DNA from: Nitrospirota bacterium
Lineage (GTDB): Bacteria > Nitrospirota > UBA9217
Length of the DNA: 13,621 nucleotides
Reading direction: 5' to 3'
NCBI GenBank assembly: GCA_013334545.1
Contig: JAAXXJ010000057.1
Coordinates: 1 to 13,621 of the forward strand
The notes under the pieces were generated by a model. The model saw only the letters and a list, made by a program, of their open reading frames with translations, had not been told where the DNA came from and made no database searches. This document shows positions 1-9,100 of the stretch, one piece after another (position 1 is the stretch's first letter; each line of letters begins with the position of its first letter). The position numbers were made by a program, and so were the translations under genes.

Positions 1-22
1 GGCCGTTCACCGTGCAGTTCCC

Positions 23-55
23 AAAAGGGATACGGACTACCGTATCCCTTTTTTT
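23..55 (+). terminator. Rho-independent terminator of an upstream unit
   Basis: A perfect 13-bp stem (23-35 with 40-52, left arm AAAAGGGATACGG) encloses a 4-base loop (ACTA) and runs into an unbroken T tract ending at 55. This is a textbook intrinsic terminator. It ends a transcript that enters from before the window and separates it from the gcvH promoter candidate. Confidence 0.9.
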
Positions 56-81
56 GTCTGCCGGCGCCAAATCTTTTTCCC

Positions 82-114
82 TTGACAAAAAACCCTGCAT
101 ACGCTAAATACAAT
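82..114 (+). promoter_or_regulatory. Candidate sigma-70 promoter for gcvH-lpdA
   Basis: A consensus -35 box TTGACA lies at 82-87. The -10 is less clear: TAAATA at 105-110 has the ideal 17-bp spacing but a poor match, while TACAAT at 109-114 matches 5 of 6 but gives a 21-bp spacer. It sits between the upstream terminator and the gcvH ribosome binding site, where a promoter is expected. Confidence 0.5.
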
Positions 115-161
115 TCACTCTACATGCACCGGTAATCTCGTTGTTTCGGCGGAGGTGGCAG

Positions 162-551
162 ATGAATCCAGACGACATCAAATATCACCGGGAGCACGCA
201 TGGGTTCGCGTTGAAGGCAAGAACGCGACAATCGGCATCACCGACATGGCCCAGCAGCAGCTCGGCGATATTGTGTACGTCGACCTGCCCGAGCGGGACA
301 CCGAAGTTGACGCTGACTCCGAGCTCTGCGAGATAGAGTCGACCAAGGCCACCTCGCCGGTCATCAGTCCGGTCTCCGGAAGGGTACTCGACGTCAATGA
401 GGATCTCGGCGATTCCCCCGAGATCATCAACGAAGACCCCTACGGCAACGGGTGGATCGTGGTCATCGCCATGAACGACCCCTCCGAGGTGAACGACCTC
501 ATGACCAGGGATGAGTACGAGAAGTTCCTGAAAGAGGAAGAAGAACGATAG
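162..551 (+). CDS. gcvH: Glycine cleavage system H protein (lipoyl carrier)
   Basis: This is the H-protein of the glycine cleavage system, a small lipoylated carrier that shuttles the aminomethyl group from the P-protein to the T-protein and is reoxidised by the L-protein. At 129 residues it has the usual family length. The sequence shows the N-terminal HAWV motif, the LGDIVYVDLP strand, and the lipoylation site in EIESTKATSP, where the Lys is the expected attachment residue, followed by the PVSG turn. The ATG at 162 is preferred because GGAGG at 151-155 lies six bases upstream. A TTG at 141 would add seven residues but has no Shine-Dalgarno and would put that GGAGG inside the coding region. 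The stop is three bases before lpdA, so the two genes are certainly co-transcribed. A lipoyl carrier of another pathway cannot be fully excluded, because gcvT and gcvP are not in the window. Confidence 0.93.
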   Translation: MNPDDIKYHREHAWVRVEGKNATIGITDMAQQQLGDIVYVDLPERDTEVDADSELCEIESTKATSPVISPVSGRVLDVNEDLGDSPEIINEDPYGNGWIVVIAMNDPSEVNDLMTRDEYEKFLKEEEER

Positions 552-554
552 GAT

Positions 555-1952
555 ATGCTGACCAGGATCACGATCGTCGGCTCGGGACCCGGCGGATACG
601 TTGCAGCGATCCGGGCTGCACAGCAGGGCGCTCGCGTGACCGTGGTCGAGGAGGCAGAGGTCGGCGGAACCTGTCTCAACTGGGGGTGCATTCCCACCAA
701 GACCCTCATTGCCTCGACAGACGCGCTGATGATGGCACGGCACGCGGCTGACTTCGGTGTCGAGCTGTCCGGTGAGGTCACCTACAACCTCCAGAAGATA
801 CGTGAACGCCGTGATAAGGTCGTCAGTACCCAGGTCAAGGGCATCCGGGCCCTCTTCAAGAGCTGGGGAGTCGACCTGATCCCCGGCAGGGGAAGCCTGA
901 TCTCCGAGGATGTCGTGCGCGCCGTGCGGAAGGACGGCACGACGCAGGATATCAGGTCCGACCGCATCATCATTGCCACCGGTTCACGCCCCGCAGCGAT
1001 CCCCGGCCTTCCTTTCGACGGACACACCATTCTGTCAAGCAACGACGCCGTGCTCATGCATGACGTCCCCTCAAGCATCCTGATCGTCGGCGCCGGCGTC
1101 ATCGGATGCGAGTTTGCCTTCCTGTACCGTTCTCTCGGCTCCAGCGTGACCGTGGTGGAGACGCTTCCGCGCGCGCTCTCTGCCGAGGACGAGGACATCT
1201 CCGCCCTTATTGAAAAAGAGATCAAGAAAGCGAAGATCAAGCTGATCACCGGCGCGCGGATCGAAAATTTGAAAGGGACAGCGGAAGGCGTGGCCGCCGT
1301 GCTCTCCAACGGCCAGGAGGTCCAGGCCGCAAAGGCCCTCGTGTCCATCGGACGCGCATTGAACACGGAAGGGCTCAGGCTCGAGGACGCTGGACTTGCC
1401 GCAGGGAAGCGCGGTGAAATCCCGGTGAACGACCGGATGGAAACGGCTGTGCCCGGGATCTATGCGATCGGAGACGTGACCGGCATCATGATGCTGGCCC
1501 ATGTTGCCTCACGGCAGGGGATCGTGGCTGCAGAGAACGCCCTGGGAGGCAGCGAGCGCATGGATTACGCGGCAGTGCCCGCCGGGATCTTCACGCGGCC
1601 CGAGATCGGCAGTGTAGGTCTGCGTGAGCATCAGGCGCGCGAGAAGGGAACGAAGATCAACATCGGAACATTCCCGTATCGGGCCCTCGGCAAGGCCCAC
1701 GCCATGGGAGAGATCGCCGGCATCGTAAAGGTCATCGCCGACGCGGGAACGGACAGGGTGCTCGGTGTCCATATCTGCGGCGCGCGCGCCGCGGACCTTG
1801 TTCACGAAGGCGCACTCGCCGTCACCATGGGAGCCACAGCAAAACAGCTTGGAGCGATGATCCACGCCCATCCAACCCTCACGGAGGGCATCATGGAGGC
1901 TGCTGAAGCAGTGCACGGGAGCGCCATCCATCTTCCTCGAGAGGGAAAATAG
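555..1952 (+). CDS. lpdA: Dihydrolipoyl dehydrogenase (L-protein / E3)
   Basis: This FAD-dependent disulfide oxidoreductase reoxidises dihydrolipoyl groups on carrier proteins and reduces NAD+. At 465 residues it has normal length. Visible motifs, in order, are the N-terminal FAD-binding GSGPGG (9-14), the redox-active disulfide in GGTCLNWGC (Cys40, Cys45), an NAD-binding GAGVIG in the middle, the second FAD motif AIGDVTG at about 300, and the C-terminal HPTLTE, where His439 and Glu444 form the expected proton-relay dyad. All catalytic residues are present. The start follows the gcvH stop by three bases, and GATAGGAT at the gene junction offers a weak ribosome binding site. Adjacency to gcvH suggests that H-protein is its main substrate, although such an enzyme may also serve 2-oxoacid dehydrogenases. 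Confidence 0.96.
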   Translation: MLTRITIVGSGPGGYVAAIRAAQQGARVTVVEEAEVGGTCLNWGCIPTKTLIASTDALMMARHAADFGVELSGEVTYNLQKIRERRDKVVSTQVKGIRALFKSWGVDLIPGRGSLISEDVVRAVRKDGTTQDIRSDRIIIATGSRPAAIPGLPFDGHTILSSNDAVLMHDVPSSILIVGAGVIGCEFAFLYRSLGSSVTVVETLPRALSAEDEDISALIEKEIKKAKIKLITGARIENLKGTAEGVAAVLSNGQEVQAAKALVSIGRALNTEGLRLEDAGLAAGKRGEIPVNDRMETAVPGIYAIGDVTGIMMLAHVASRQGIVAAENALGGSERMDYAAVPAGIFTRPEIGSVGLREHQAREKGTKINIGTFPYRALGKAHAMGEIAGIVKVIADAGTDRVLGVHICGARAADLVHEGALAVTMGATAKQLGAMIHAHPTLTEGIMEAAEAVHGSAIHLPREGK

Positions 1953-1983
1953 CAGAGGGTCCAATCAGTCACAAGAGAACAGA

Positions 1984-2012
1984 CCGGTCAGACGCTCCTG
2001 TCCGGCCTTTTT
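1984..2012 (+). terminator. Terminator of the gcvH-lpdA unit
   Basis: CCGGTCAG (1984-1991) pairs with CTGTCCGG (1998-2005) apart from one T-T mismatch, around a 6-base loop, followed by CC and five T. It starts 31 bases after the lpdA stop. No convincing terminator for convergent mazG was found in 2013-2144, which otherwise holds nothing recognisable. Confidence 0.75.
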
Positions 2013-2144
2013 CATTTCCGACGCTCTTTAACTCAAGTGGTGCAGGAGTTGTTACGCCGATGAGCCTTGTGGTGATCGAGAGGGAGTGATTACGCGATAC
2101 GTAAGGTGAGGTTTATCGGGAGACATGATGGCTCTTCTCGTATA

Positions 2145-2939
2145 TTAATGTTTAATCTTCGATTCCTGCCAGAGCCTTTCCATTTCATCGATGGTCATGT
2201 CGTTCAATGACCTGCCCGCCTGTTCTGCGTGCTCCTCGATATAGCGGAAGCGGTGGATGAACTTGCTGATGGTCTTCCTGAGCGCATCCTCAGGGTTCAC
2301 TCCGAGGAACCGGGATATGTTCACAAGCATGAAGAATACATCGCCCAGTTCCTCTTCGATCTTGCCTGCGTCCTCGGACCTGAGCGATTCCTTGAACTCG
2401 GTGATCTCCTCATCGAGCTTCGGCAGGGCCTCGTTCAGGTGCGCCCAGTCGAACCCGATCCGCGCAGCGCGCTCCTGGAGGCGGTGGGCCCGGAGCAGGG
2501 AAGGAAGCTCCTTCGGCACGCCCTCGAGGATGGACTTCCGGTCCTCATGGCCCTTTTCCCTCCGCTTGATCTCCTCCCAGTTCGAAAGCACTTCCTTGTC
2601 CGTTGAGAGCTTGTCGTCACCGAAGACATGGGGGTGTCGCCTGGTCATCTTCTCGTGGATGGCCGTGATGACATCGTTGATGGTGAACTGGCCTGCTTCC
2701 TCGGCGATGCGGGCGTGGAAGATGATCTGGAACAGGAGATCGCCCAGCTCATCGCGTACCTCGGCGGGCGAACCTTCTTCGATCGCATCTACAACCTCGT
2801 AGCATTCCTCGACCAGGAACGGCTTGAGGGACTCTGGTGTCTGCTTCCTGTCCCACGGGCAGCCGTCAGGACCTCGCAGGGTTGCCATGAGCTCCACGAG
2901 CCGCTGAAAAGGGTTGTTCCGTCCGTTCTGTGCGTTCAT
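2145..2939 (-). CDS. mazG: Nucleoside triphosphate pyrophosphohydrolase MazG
   Basis: MazG hydrolyses nucleoside triphosphates to the monophosphate plus pyrophosphate. It is known as a housekeeping cleaner of aberrant nucleotides and, in some bacteria, a modulator of the stringent response. At 264 residues it matches the full two-domain E. coli-type enzyme. The N-terminal repeat has GPDGCPWD (about 23-30), then the metal-binding EECYE (44-48) and ELGDLL (E64, D67). The C-terminal repeat has EEITE (177-181) and EEELGD (E197, D200), followed by the usual helical tail. Both repeats keep their acidic metal ligands. The ATG is preceded by a weak TAAGG nine bases upstream. The gene is convergent with lpdA and divergent from the secreted-protein gene. 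Confidence 0.95.
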   Translation of the reverse strand: MNAQNGRNNPFQRLVELMATLRGPDGCPWDRKQTPESLKPFLVEECYEVVDAIEEGSPAEVRDELGDLLFQIIFHARIAEEAGQFTINDVITAIHEKMTRRHPHVFGDDKLSTDKEVLSNWEEIKRREKGHEDRKSILEGVPKELPSLLRAHRLQERAARIGFDWAHLNEALPKLDEEITEFKESLRSEDAGKIEEELGDVFFMLVNISRFLGVNPEDALRKTISKFIHRFRYIEEHAEQAGRSLNDMTIDEMERLWQESKIKH

Positions 2940-2985
2940 CGCCGCATACCTTACACAATGAAGAAGCCCTTTGCAAGCTTTTTTC

Positions 2986-3014
2986 TTGAAAGCCCGGTAT
3001 CAATGTGGTAATCT
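2986..3014 (+). promoter_or_regulatory. Candidate promoter for the small secreted protein gene
   Basis: TTGAAA at 2986-2991 is separated by 17 bases from TAATCT at 3009-3014 in the mazG-divergent gap. The -35 is good and the -10 weak (3 of 6). Position and spacing fit a promoter, leaving a leader of about 45 bases before the ATG at 3065. Confidence 0.4.
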
Positions 3015-3064
3015 ATCAAAAATCGAATAAATTCAACCGATTTGAAGCGAAAGGAGACCACCGT

Positions 3065-3475
3065 ATGCGCGGCAAAGTGCTGACCGTCGTTCTCATGATC
3101 TCATCGTTCCTCTTCCTCACTGCCATGGGCGGGAAGGGAGGCGGTTTTGAGCGGGCTCCGCGCGTGGACAAGAACTTCTCCGTGACCATCACCGACGGTG
3201 CAGGCAACAAGATCACCGGAGAGAAATTCAGCTGGGAAGGCAGGGTGCACTTTGCCGGATCTCTCGGCATGGCAAGCGTCAACGTGCCCTTTGAAAAGAT
3301 CAAGGAGATCTCGGTCGGAGAGAAGAAGGAAAAGAAGGTCAAAATCATGGCGAAGCTCAAGGATGGTAGTGAGGCAGCCTTCGATATCGACGCAGATTCC
3401 CGCTGCTACGGTGAAGCAACGTTCGGCAGTTTCATGCTGACCATGGATGAGATCAGGGCGATCAGCTTCAAATGA
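3065..3475 (+). CDS. Small secreted protein of unknown function
   Basis: I do not recognise this 136-residue protein. It begins with a clear Sec-type signal: MRGK, then a hydrophobic core from about residue 5 to 20 (VLTVVLMISSFLFLTAM), then a glycine-rich GGKGGG. No lipobox cysteine follows, so it is probably periplasmic or secreted rather than a lipoprotein. The mature part is rich in short alternating hydrophobic/polar stretches typical of beta strands, with a Lys/Glu-rich patch (GEKKEKKVK) near the middle and one cysteine (DSRCYG) near the end. The start is set by AAGGAG at 3051-3056, eight bases before the ATG; a longer in-frame start at 3005 would bury the signal peptide. It has its own candidate promoter and is followed by hairpins, so it seems to be a single-gene unit between mazG and glnD. 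Confidence 0.8.
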   Translation: MRGKVLTVVLMISSFLFLTAMGGKGGGFERAPRVDKNFSVTITDGAGNKITGEKFSWEGRVHFAGSLGMASVNVPFEKIKEISVGEKKEKKVKIMAKLKDGSEAAFDIDADSRCYGEATFGSFMLTMDEIRAISFK

Positions 3476-3476
3476 T

Positions 3477-3496
3477 CCTGCGCTCAGGGGCGCAGG
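3477..3496 (+). other. Hairpin directly after the secreted-protein stop
   Basis: CCTGCGC (3477-3483) pairs perfectly with GCGCAGG (3490-3496) around a 6-base loop, one base after the TGA. It has no T tract, so it could be a 3'-end stabiliser or part of a two-hairpin terminator with the structure at 3534-3566. Confidence 0.5.
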
Positions 3497-3533
3497 GCAA
3501 ATCCCGGTACGATAACCGTATGCACGTTGACGG

Positions 3534-3566
3534 AAGCCGCATCTGAAAGAAGATCGCGGCTTTTCA
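3534..3566 (+). terminator. Terminator-like hairpin just before glnD
   Basis: AAGCCGC-ATCT (3534-3544) pairs with AGAT-C-GCGGCTT (3551-3562), with one bulged C and the loop GAAAGA, followed by TTTTCATTCT. It fits an intrinsic terminator for the secreted-protein gene. It ends only a few bases before the most upstream possible glnD start, so it may instead sit in the glnD leader. Confidence 0.6.
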
Positions 3567-3569
3567 TTC

Positions 3570-6143
3570 TTGAACGGATTGAACAACCAACAAACATCGC
3601 TGGGGCAGGTGGACATCAAGTCCTTTCTCGCTGACGAGGAGTCGCTGATCAGGAGCGCACACTTCGACGGCGCGGGCGGTAGCGAGATCGTCCAGCGCAG
3701 GACCGCGCTCATCGACAGGGTCTTGAAGGCCCTGTACCATCCCTTGGCCGCTTCCGGACCTCTGCCGGTGCTGCTTGCCGTCGGCGGATATGGCCGGGGT
3801 GAGCTCAACCCCCATTCTGACATCGACATCATGTTCCTCTGCCGGGACGAGCGTGAGCGTGAGCAGGCGCCGCGCATGCTCTACGAACTGTGGGACGCCG
3901 GTCTCGACATCGGTTATAGCGTCAGGACCGTTCCCGAATGCATCGACCTGTCGCGGAATGACAACAAGATCAGGACCTCCCTCCTCGAATCCCGTCTCCT
4001 CGCCGGCGATCCCGGCTATTACGGGTCCTATCTGCAGCGTATGCAGACCGAGGTTTTCTACCGGAAGTCGCAGGCCTATATTTCGGAAAAGATCGCCGAA
4101 CGGAGCACGACACGGCAGAAATATGGCGGATCGGTCTACCTGCGCGAGCCGAACATCAAGGAGAGCTCGGGCGGACTTCGCGACTTCCACTCGGCGCGCT
4201 GGCTGGCCTTCACGCATTTCCGTATCTTCTCGTTCGACGAACTCGTTTCCCGCGGGATCATCAGCGCCGGACAGCTTGCCGTTTTCCTCCGTTCCCGGAA
4301 CTTCCTCTGGAGGCTCCGTAATGAGGTCCACTATCTAACCGGAAGGAAGAACGACCATTTGACCTATGACCTGCAGGAAGCGGCGGCCCGGGACTTCCGC
4401 TACCGCAGCTCGGCGCATTTGATCGCGGTGGAGCGGTTCATGAAATCCTATTTCCTTCACGCCCGGAATATCCAGGAGTTCTCACGGATCGTGATCGAGA
4501 ACGTGCTCCCCAAGCCGAGGCGGTCATGGTTCGAACGGCCGCAGGCGCTCGGTCCGTTCACACTTGTGGGGAAAACTCTCGTCCCGGCCGATGAAAACGC
4601 TCTCCAGGGATCCCCGGAGCTGTTCCTCAACGCCTTTGAGATCTACCAGACGCGCCACGCGATCTTCTCCGACCGTTTGAAGAGACTGATCGCTGCATCG
4701 CGCTTCGGAGACGAAGTAAGATCATCGCCGCTGGCATCGCGTACATTCCTGTCCATCCTGAACAATCCGGAAAGGCTGTCCGATACTCTGGAGCTCATGA
4801 AGGACTGTAAATTCCTCGGGAGATATTTGCCGGAGTTCAGGGCTATTCAGGCCCTTGCCCGGCGTGACTTCTACCATACCTACACGGTGGACGAACACAT
4901 CCTGACGGCCATCAGGTCGCTTGAGGATGTCTGGCAGGGCCGGTATCCTGCGCTCTCTACCCTGTATGATGCAATGAAACGACTGGAACGTCGCTGGCTC
5001 CTGATGCTGACGGTCCTTCTTCATGACCTCGGCAAGGCATCCCGGACCGATCACGAGCACCGGGGACGGGAGATCGCCGAAGGCATCCTGGGCCGTCTTG
5101 GCGTCATCGGCCAGGACCGGGACCGCGTCCTCTTCCTCATCGAGAACCATCTGCTCATGGCGGCGCTTTCCCAGCGCCGCGAGCTGTCCGACCGGAAGGT
5201 CATCTCCGAGTTCGCGCGGAAGATCGGCGACATGAACAACCTTACCATGCTGTACCTCCTTACGTATGCGGACCTCTCTGCCGTAAGCCCTGCTGCGTGG
5301 ACGCCGTGGAAAGCGGCTCTGCTGCAGGACCTTTATCTCAGGACGCTCAAGCATTTCGAACAGGCGGGAATGGTGGAAGATGAGGTCCTGATCCGCCGTG
5401 CAGCCGCATCCCGGCGCCTCACGGAAGCGGCGCAGGGGTCATTCTCTGAAGATGAGGTGCGCTGCTTCATCGATGCCATGCCTGTGCATTACCTCATAAC
5501 CACTTCCCTGACGAAGCAGTTGGAGCATCTCGGGATGGTGCGGCGGCTCGCAGAAGAAAAGCTGGTCATCACGCACCGGCACCGGCCTGACCGGGGCTAC
5601 ACGGAATTGACGGTCTGCGCCTACGACGCATACGGCATGTTCTACCGGACAGCGGGGACCATTGCCTCCCAGAACCTCAACATCCTGCGGGCGCAGGTAT
5701 ATACCGCCCGGAACGGCATCATGATCGATTCTTTCCAGATAACCGATGCCGGGGGGAAGATCACGGAGTACGAAGATGTCTGGAGGACCGTAGCCGCCCT
5801 GCTTCGCGAGGTGCTCATGGGCCAGCGCAGGCCTCCGGAGCCGCGTCCATCGTTGTTCTCTCGCGAAACGACCGCAGTCGTCCCGGTCTCCGTCGAGTTC
5901 GACAACAAGACTTCGGATACCCTTACCATCATCGACATCTCGGCCCGTGACCGGGTCGGGCTCCTGTACCGTATCGCCAAGACCTTGTACGACCTGAACC
6001 TTGATATTGCTTCCGCCAAGATCGTCACCGAGGGCGTCCGGGTCACCGACGCGTTCTATGTCAGCGACCTGTTCCGGGCAAAGATCAGCGCTCCCGAACG
6101 GCTCGCAAAGATCAGGGAGGAGCTGATGAAGGCGCTGGAGTAA
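3570..6143 (+). CDS. glnD: [Protein-PII] uridylyltransferase / uridylyl-removing enzyme
   Basis: GlnD is the cytoplasmic nitrogen sensor that uridylylates PII proteins when glutamine is low and removes the UMP when it is high. At up to 857 residues it has family-typical length and all four modules. The nucleotidyltransferase domain carries GGYGRGEL (72-79) with the metal-binding Asp pair D84/D86 in HSDIDIMF. A helical PII-UTase domain follows. The HD hydrolase domain has HTYTVDEH (H436, H443) and the HD pair at 485-486 in LLHDLGKA. Two C-terminal ACT glutamine-sensing domains lie at about 678-745 and 785-855. The start is uncertain: TTG at 3570, TTG at 3579 and GTG at 3609 are in frame and none has a clear Shine-Dalgarno. 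The missing residues would all lie before the catalytic core. No glnB or amtB is nearby. Confidence 0.95.
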   Translation: MNGLNNQQTSLGQVDIKSFLADEESLIRSAHFDGAGGSEIVQRRTALIDRVLKALYHPLAASGPLPVLLAVGGYGRGELNPHSDIDIMFLCRDEREREQAPRMLYELWDAGLDIGYSVRTVPECIDLSRNDNKIRTSLLESRLLAGDPGYYGSYLQRMQTEVFYRKSQAYISEKIAERSTTRQKYGGSVYLREPNIKESSGGLRDFHSARWLAFTHFRIFSFDELVSRGIISAGQLAVFLRSRNFLWRLRNEVHYLTGRKNDHLTYDLQEAAARDFRYRSSAHLIAVERFMKSYFLHARNIQEFSRIVIENVLPKPRRSWFERPQALGPFTLVGKTLVPADENALQGSPELFLNAFEIYQTRHAIFSDRLKRLIAASRFGDEVRSSPLASRTFLSILNNPERLSDTLELMKDCKFLGRYLPEFRAIQALARRDFYHTYTVDEHILTAIRSLEDVWQGRYPALSTLYDAMKRLERRWLLMLTVLLHDLGKASRTDHEHRGREIAEGILGRLGVIGQDRDRVLFLIENHLLMAALSQRRELSDRKVISEFARKIGDMNNLTMLYLLTYADLSAVSPAAWTPWKAALLQDLYLRTLKHFEQAGMVEDEVLIRRAAASRRLTEAAQGSFSEDEVRCFIDAMPVHYLITTSLTKQLEHLGMVRRLAEEKLVITHRHRPDRGYTELTVCAYDAYGMFYRTAGTIASQNLNILRAQVYTARNGIMIDSFQITDAGGKITEYEDVWRTVAALLREVLMGQRRPPEPRPSLFSRETTAVVPVSVEFDNKTSDTLTIIDISARDRVGLLYRIAKTLYDLNLDIASAKIVTEGVRVTDAFYVSDLFRAKISAPERLAKIREELMKALE

Positions 6144-6173
6144 CGGACCCGTCGCTACCCTACGGCACTGTTC

Positions 6174-9100
6174 ATGAAAAGGATCGCGTTTATCATAGCC
6201 CTCGCCCTTTTTGTCCTGTTCGCAGGCCTCTGGACCTATGTCCAAAGCAATGCGTTCGCGACCAGGATCCGACCGCTTATCGCTGCTCCGCTCCAGGAGG
6301 TGCTGGGGACGGGAGCATCGATAGGATGGGTCAAGGCGAGCCTCCTGCCGTTCTATCTCGAGGTCCGAGACATAACCATTCCATCGCCGGGAAACCGCGA
6401 AGCGATCGCTATCCGCAGGGTCCGGTTGTACGTAAATCCCTTTCCGCTTCTCTACGGGACCATTTCCCTGTCATCGGTCGCCGTGCTGGAGCCCCGCATC
6501 ATGGCAGGACGCTCCCCGGACGGCACTGTCGACCTTGCGGAACTTATCGGGACGATCAGGTCGAACCTGGAGAAACGGAAGAGCACCGGATCGACAACCT
6601 ATGCCGTGCAGATCCACACGATCACGGTCAGAAACGGTAAGGTCGTCCTGAGCGATGCAGGAACGAAGACTACCGTGACGGTGTCCCGGTTGAACCTGAA
6701 GATGAAGATGAATCTTCCCAATGCCTCGTTCAATGTCCGCCTTGCCTCGGGAGACCTTACGATAGCGGCGCCGGCATTCCGCGATATCAAAGGACAGGCA
6801 CGGGGTATCATCAACTATGACCAAGGCCGCCTTTCTCTTGACAAGTGCGAGCTGGCGTCTGAAGATACCCGTCTTACGGCTGAGGGAACCGTCGGGGTCA
6901 TGACCGGCGGAGGGCTGGACCTGAAACTTACGGCGCGAATGGGCCAGCGCATCCTCGGCAGGATCACCGACATCTTTGCCGGGAAGAAAAGGACGAAGGG
7001 GCCGGTCATCCAGTCCACGACGAGGATATCGGGAACCGTGAAGGACCCGATCATGAGCGGCAGCATCGTTCTTTCTGATATCAGTATCAGGGGGATGCGG
7101 CTCCAGGATGCGGAAACTCGTTTCGCCTACCGGAACGGCTACATCACAATCGCTGCAGAGCAGTGGAAACTGTCAAAAGGGTCGCAGCAGATTTCGGTCC
7201 AAGAGATATCCCTGGAGGCATCCTACCAGGGAGGGAGGCTGAGGATCGGCCGATCGGACATCCTTGCCGACGACCTGTCCGTGAATGCTACCGGGACCGT
7301 GGGGCCCGCAGAGGGATATCAGCTTGCCCTCTCCGCGAGATCAACGGAGCAGGGGAGATCGCTGTCGTTCTTCAGCGGGTTCGAGATCACCGGTGCTGCT
7401 GCGGTGCACGGCGCGCTTTCAGGACCGCTGGCTGCACCTCATTTCGACGGGAAGCTGGAAGCGGGGCCGGTGTCCGTCCGGGGCGTCCCGTTCAGAAGAG
7501 TCGGGGGCAGCCTGATCTTTGAGGACAGGATTTTATCTCTTGACGATGCCGACATCAGGCACGGAAGCTCGGTATATGCCTTTTACGGCTCGGTGAACTT
7601 CCGGGGACCGGAGCCTCTGTTTCAGGCAAAGCTCGATGTGCGGCGGTCCGATGTCGTCAGCATTGTTGCCTTGTTCTACAAACGGATCCCGCTCGATCTC
7701 TCCGCAACAGGAGAACTTTCGTTCCACGGAACGAGAAAGGATTTTTCCGGCACAGGCCACCTCGATCTTGATGCCGGTGTGGCATACGGAGAGTCCTTTG
7801 ACCGTGGTTCTCTCTCGGTGGAGCTCACCAACAATCGGGTTTCCTTCCCCCGCGTCATCCTCGAAAAGAAGACAGGGTCCGTCACCGGGGAAGGATGGAT
7901 CGGCTTTGACGGGACCTACGAGGCCCACGTGGAGGGCGAAGGTCTTGACCTCGCCGAGGTTGACCACCTGAAAAAGCTGGATTGCTCCGGTGAATTTGTC
8001 CTTGACATCCGTTCATCGGGAAGTTTCTCTGCGCCGTCAGTGCAGGCACATGCAGAAACCGGACAGCTGTCCTATCGTCAGACCGCACTGGGGCCGGCAC
8101 GGGTGGACCTGGAAATCCAGAAAGGGGAGCTGGCGCTCGCGGCAGAGGTCGGAGACGGTATATTTTCGACAAAAGGAGCATGGAAGCTCAAACATCCCTA
8201 TACCTGGACGACCACGGCTTCCTTGCGGCTGAGCGAGGTGGATCCATCCGCGCTGTTCACCGGCAGCGACTTTCTTGCGAAGGCGCGGGTGATGGTCGAA
8301 GGCTCGGTCAAGGCGCGCGGGAATGGCCTCGACCTGGACAGCATCGCAGGAACCGCACAGTTCCAGAAACTGGGATTCACCATCGGCGATCTCCGGTTAG
8401 AGAACGACGGAGCGGCGGATATCCGGATCGACGGGGGGCGAGTTGTGGTGCGTTCGCTTACCCTCTCCGGAGCAGGAACGAAAGTGGCGGTGACCGGTGG
8501 AACCTATCTCGGAAAAGATCTCGATCTTTCGTTCGCCGGTGATGCCAACCTGTCGCTCCTCCGGGTGTTGTACCGGGAGATCGAACACGGGGATGGCATC
8601 GCATCCGTCAAACTGTCGGTCAGCGATGAATGGTCCAATCCTGAGATCGCCGGAGAGCTCACCATCAGGAACGGCCTCATCAAGATCAGGGACATTCCCC
8701 AAAAGTTCACTGCTTTGAACGGTACGATCAGCTTTACCCGGGATAAGGTGGCCACGGAAACTTTGAGCGGAGAGGTCGGCGGGGGGACGATAAACGTGTC
8801 CGGCAACGCCCAGCTTGACGGCAGCAAGCTTGTCGATTTGTCCACCAAAGCGTCCATTGAGAACGTCACGGTACGCTATCCTCCCGGTCTTACCGCGACC
8901 CTCGGCGGCGTGTTGTATTTCGACGGCGACGCATCGACACAGACCCTCTCCGGCGAGATCGCCATCCAGAAGGCGCGGTACGAAAAACGCATTGAGTGGA
9001 AAAGCATGCTCGTGGACTTCAGCAAGGGGTTCGGGCAGAAAAGGAAGGCGGACATCGGATGGATCGGGGAGACGCAGCTGAACGTCCGTTTCACGGGAAA

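Noticed and set aside
120..743. 207-codon minus-strand frame over gcvH and the start of lpdA
   Set aside because: It is the complement of two clearly conserved genes, has no ribosome binding site and an unnatural His/Pro/Cys-rich composition.
2013..2144. Possible small gene or structured RNA between lpdA and mazG
   Set aside because: I found only a weak 5-bp hairpin (2090-2104) and no start codon with a ribosome binding site; nothing is supported here.
3005..3064. Upstream in-frame start for the small secreted protein
   Set aside because: It would place 20 polar residues before the signal peptide and overlap the promoter -10 candidate; the ATG at 3065 has AAGGAG at ideal spacing.
5439..6245. 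268-codon minus-strand frame over the glnD 3' end
   Set aside because: It is antisense to the HD-to-ACT region of GlnD, whose motifs are unambiguous; it has no protein features of its own.
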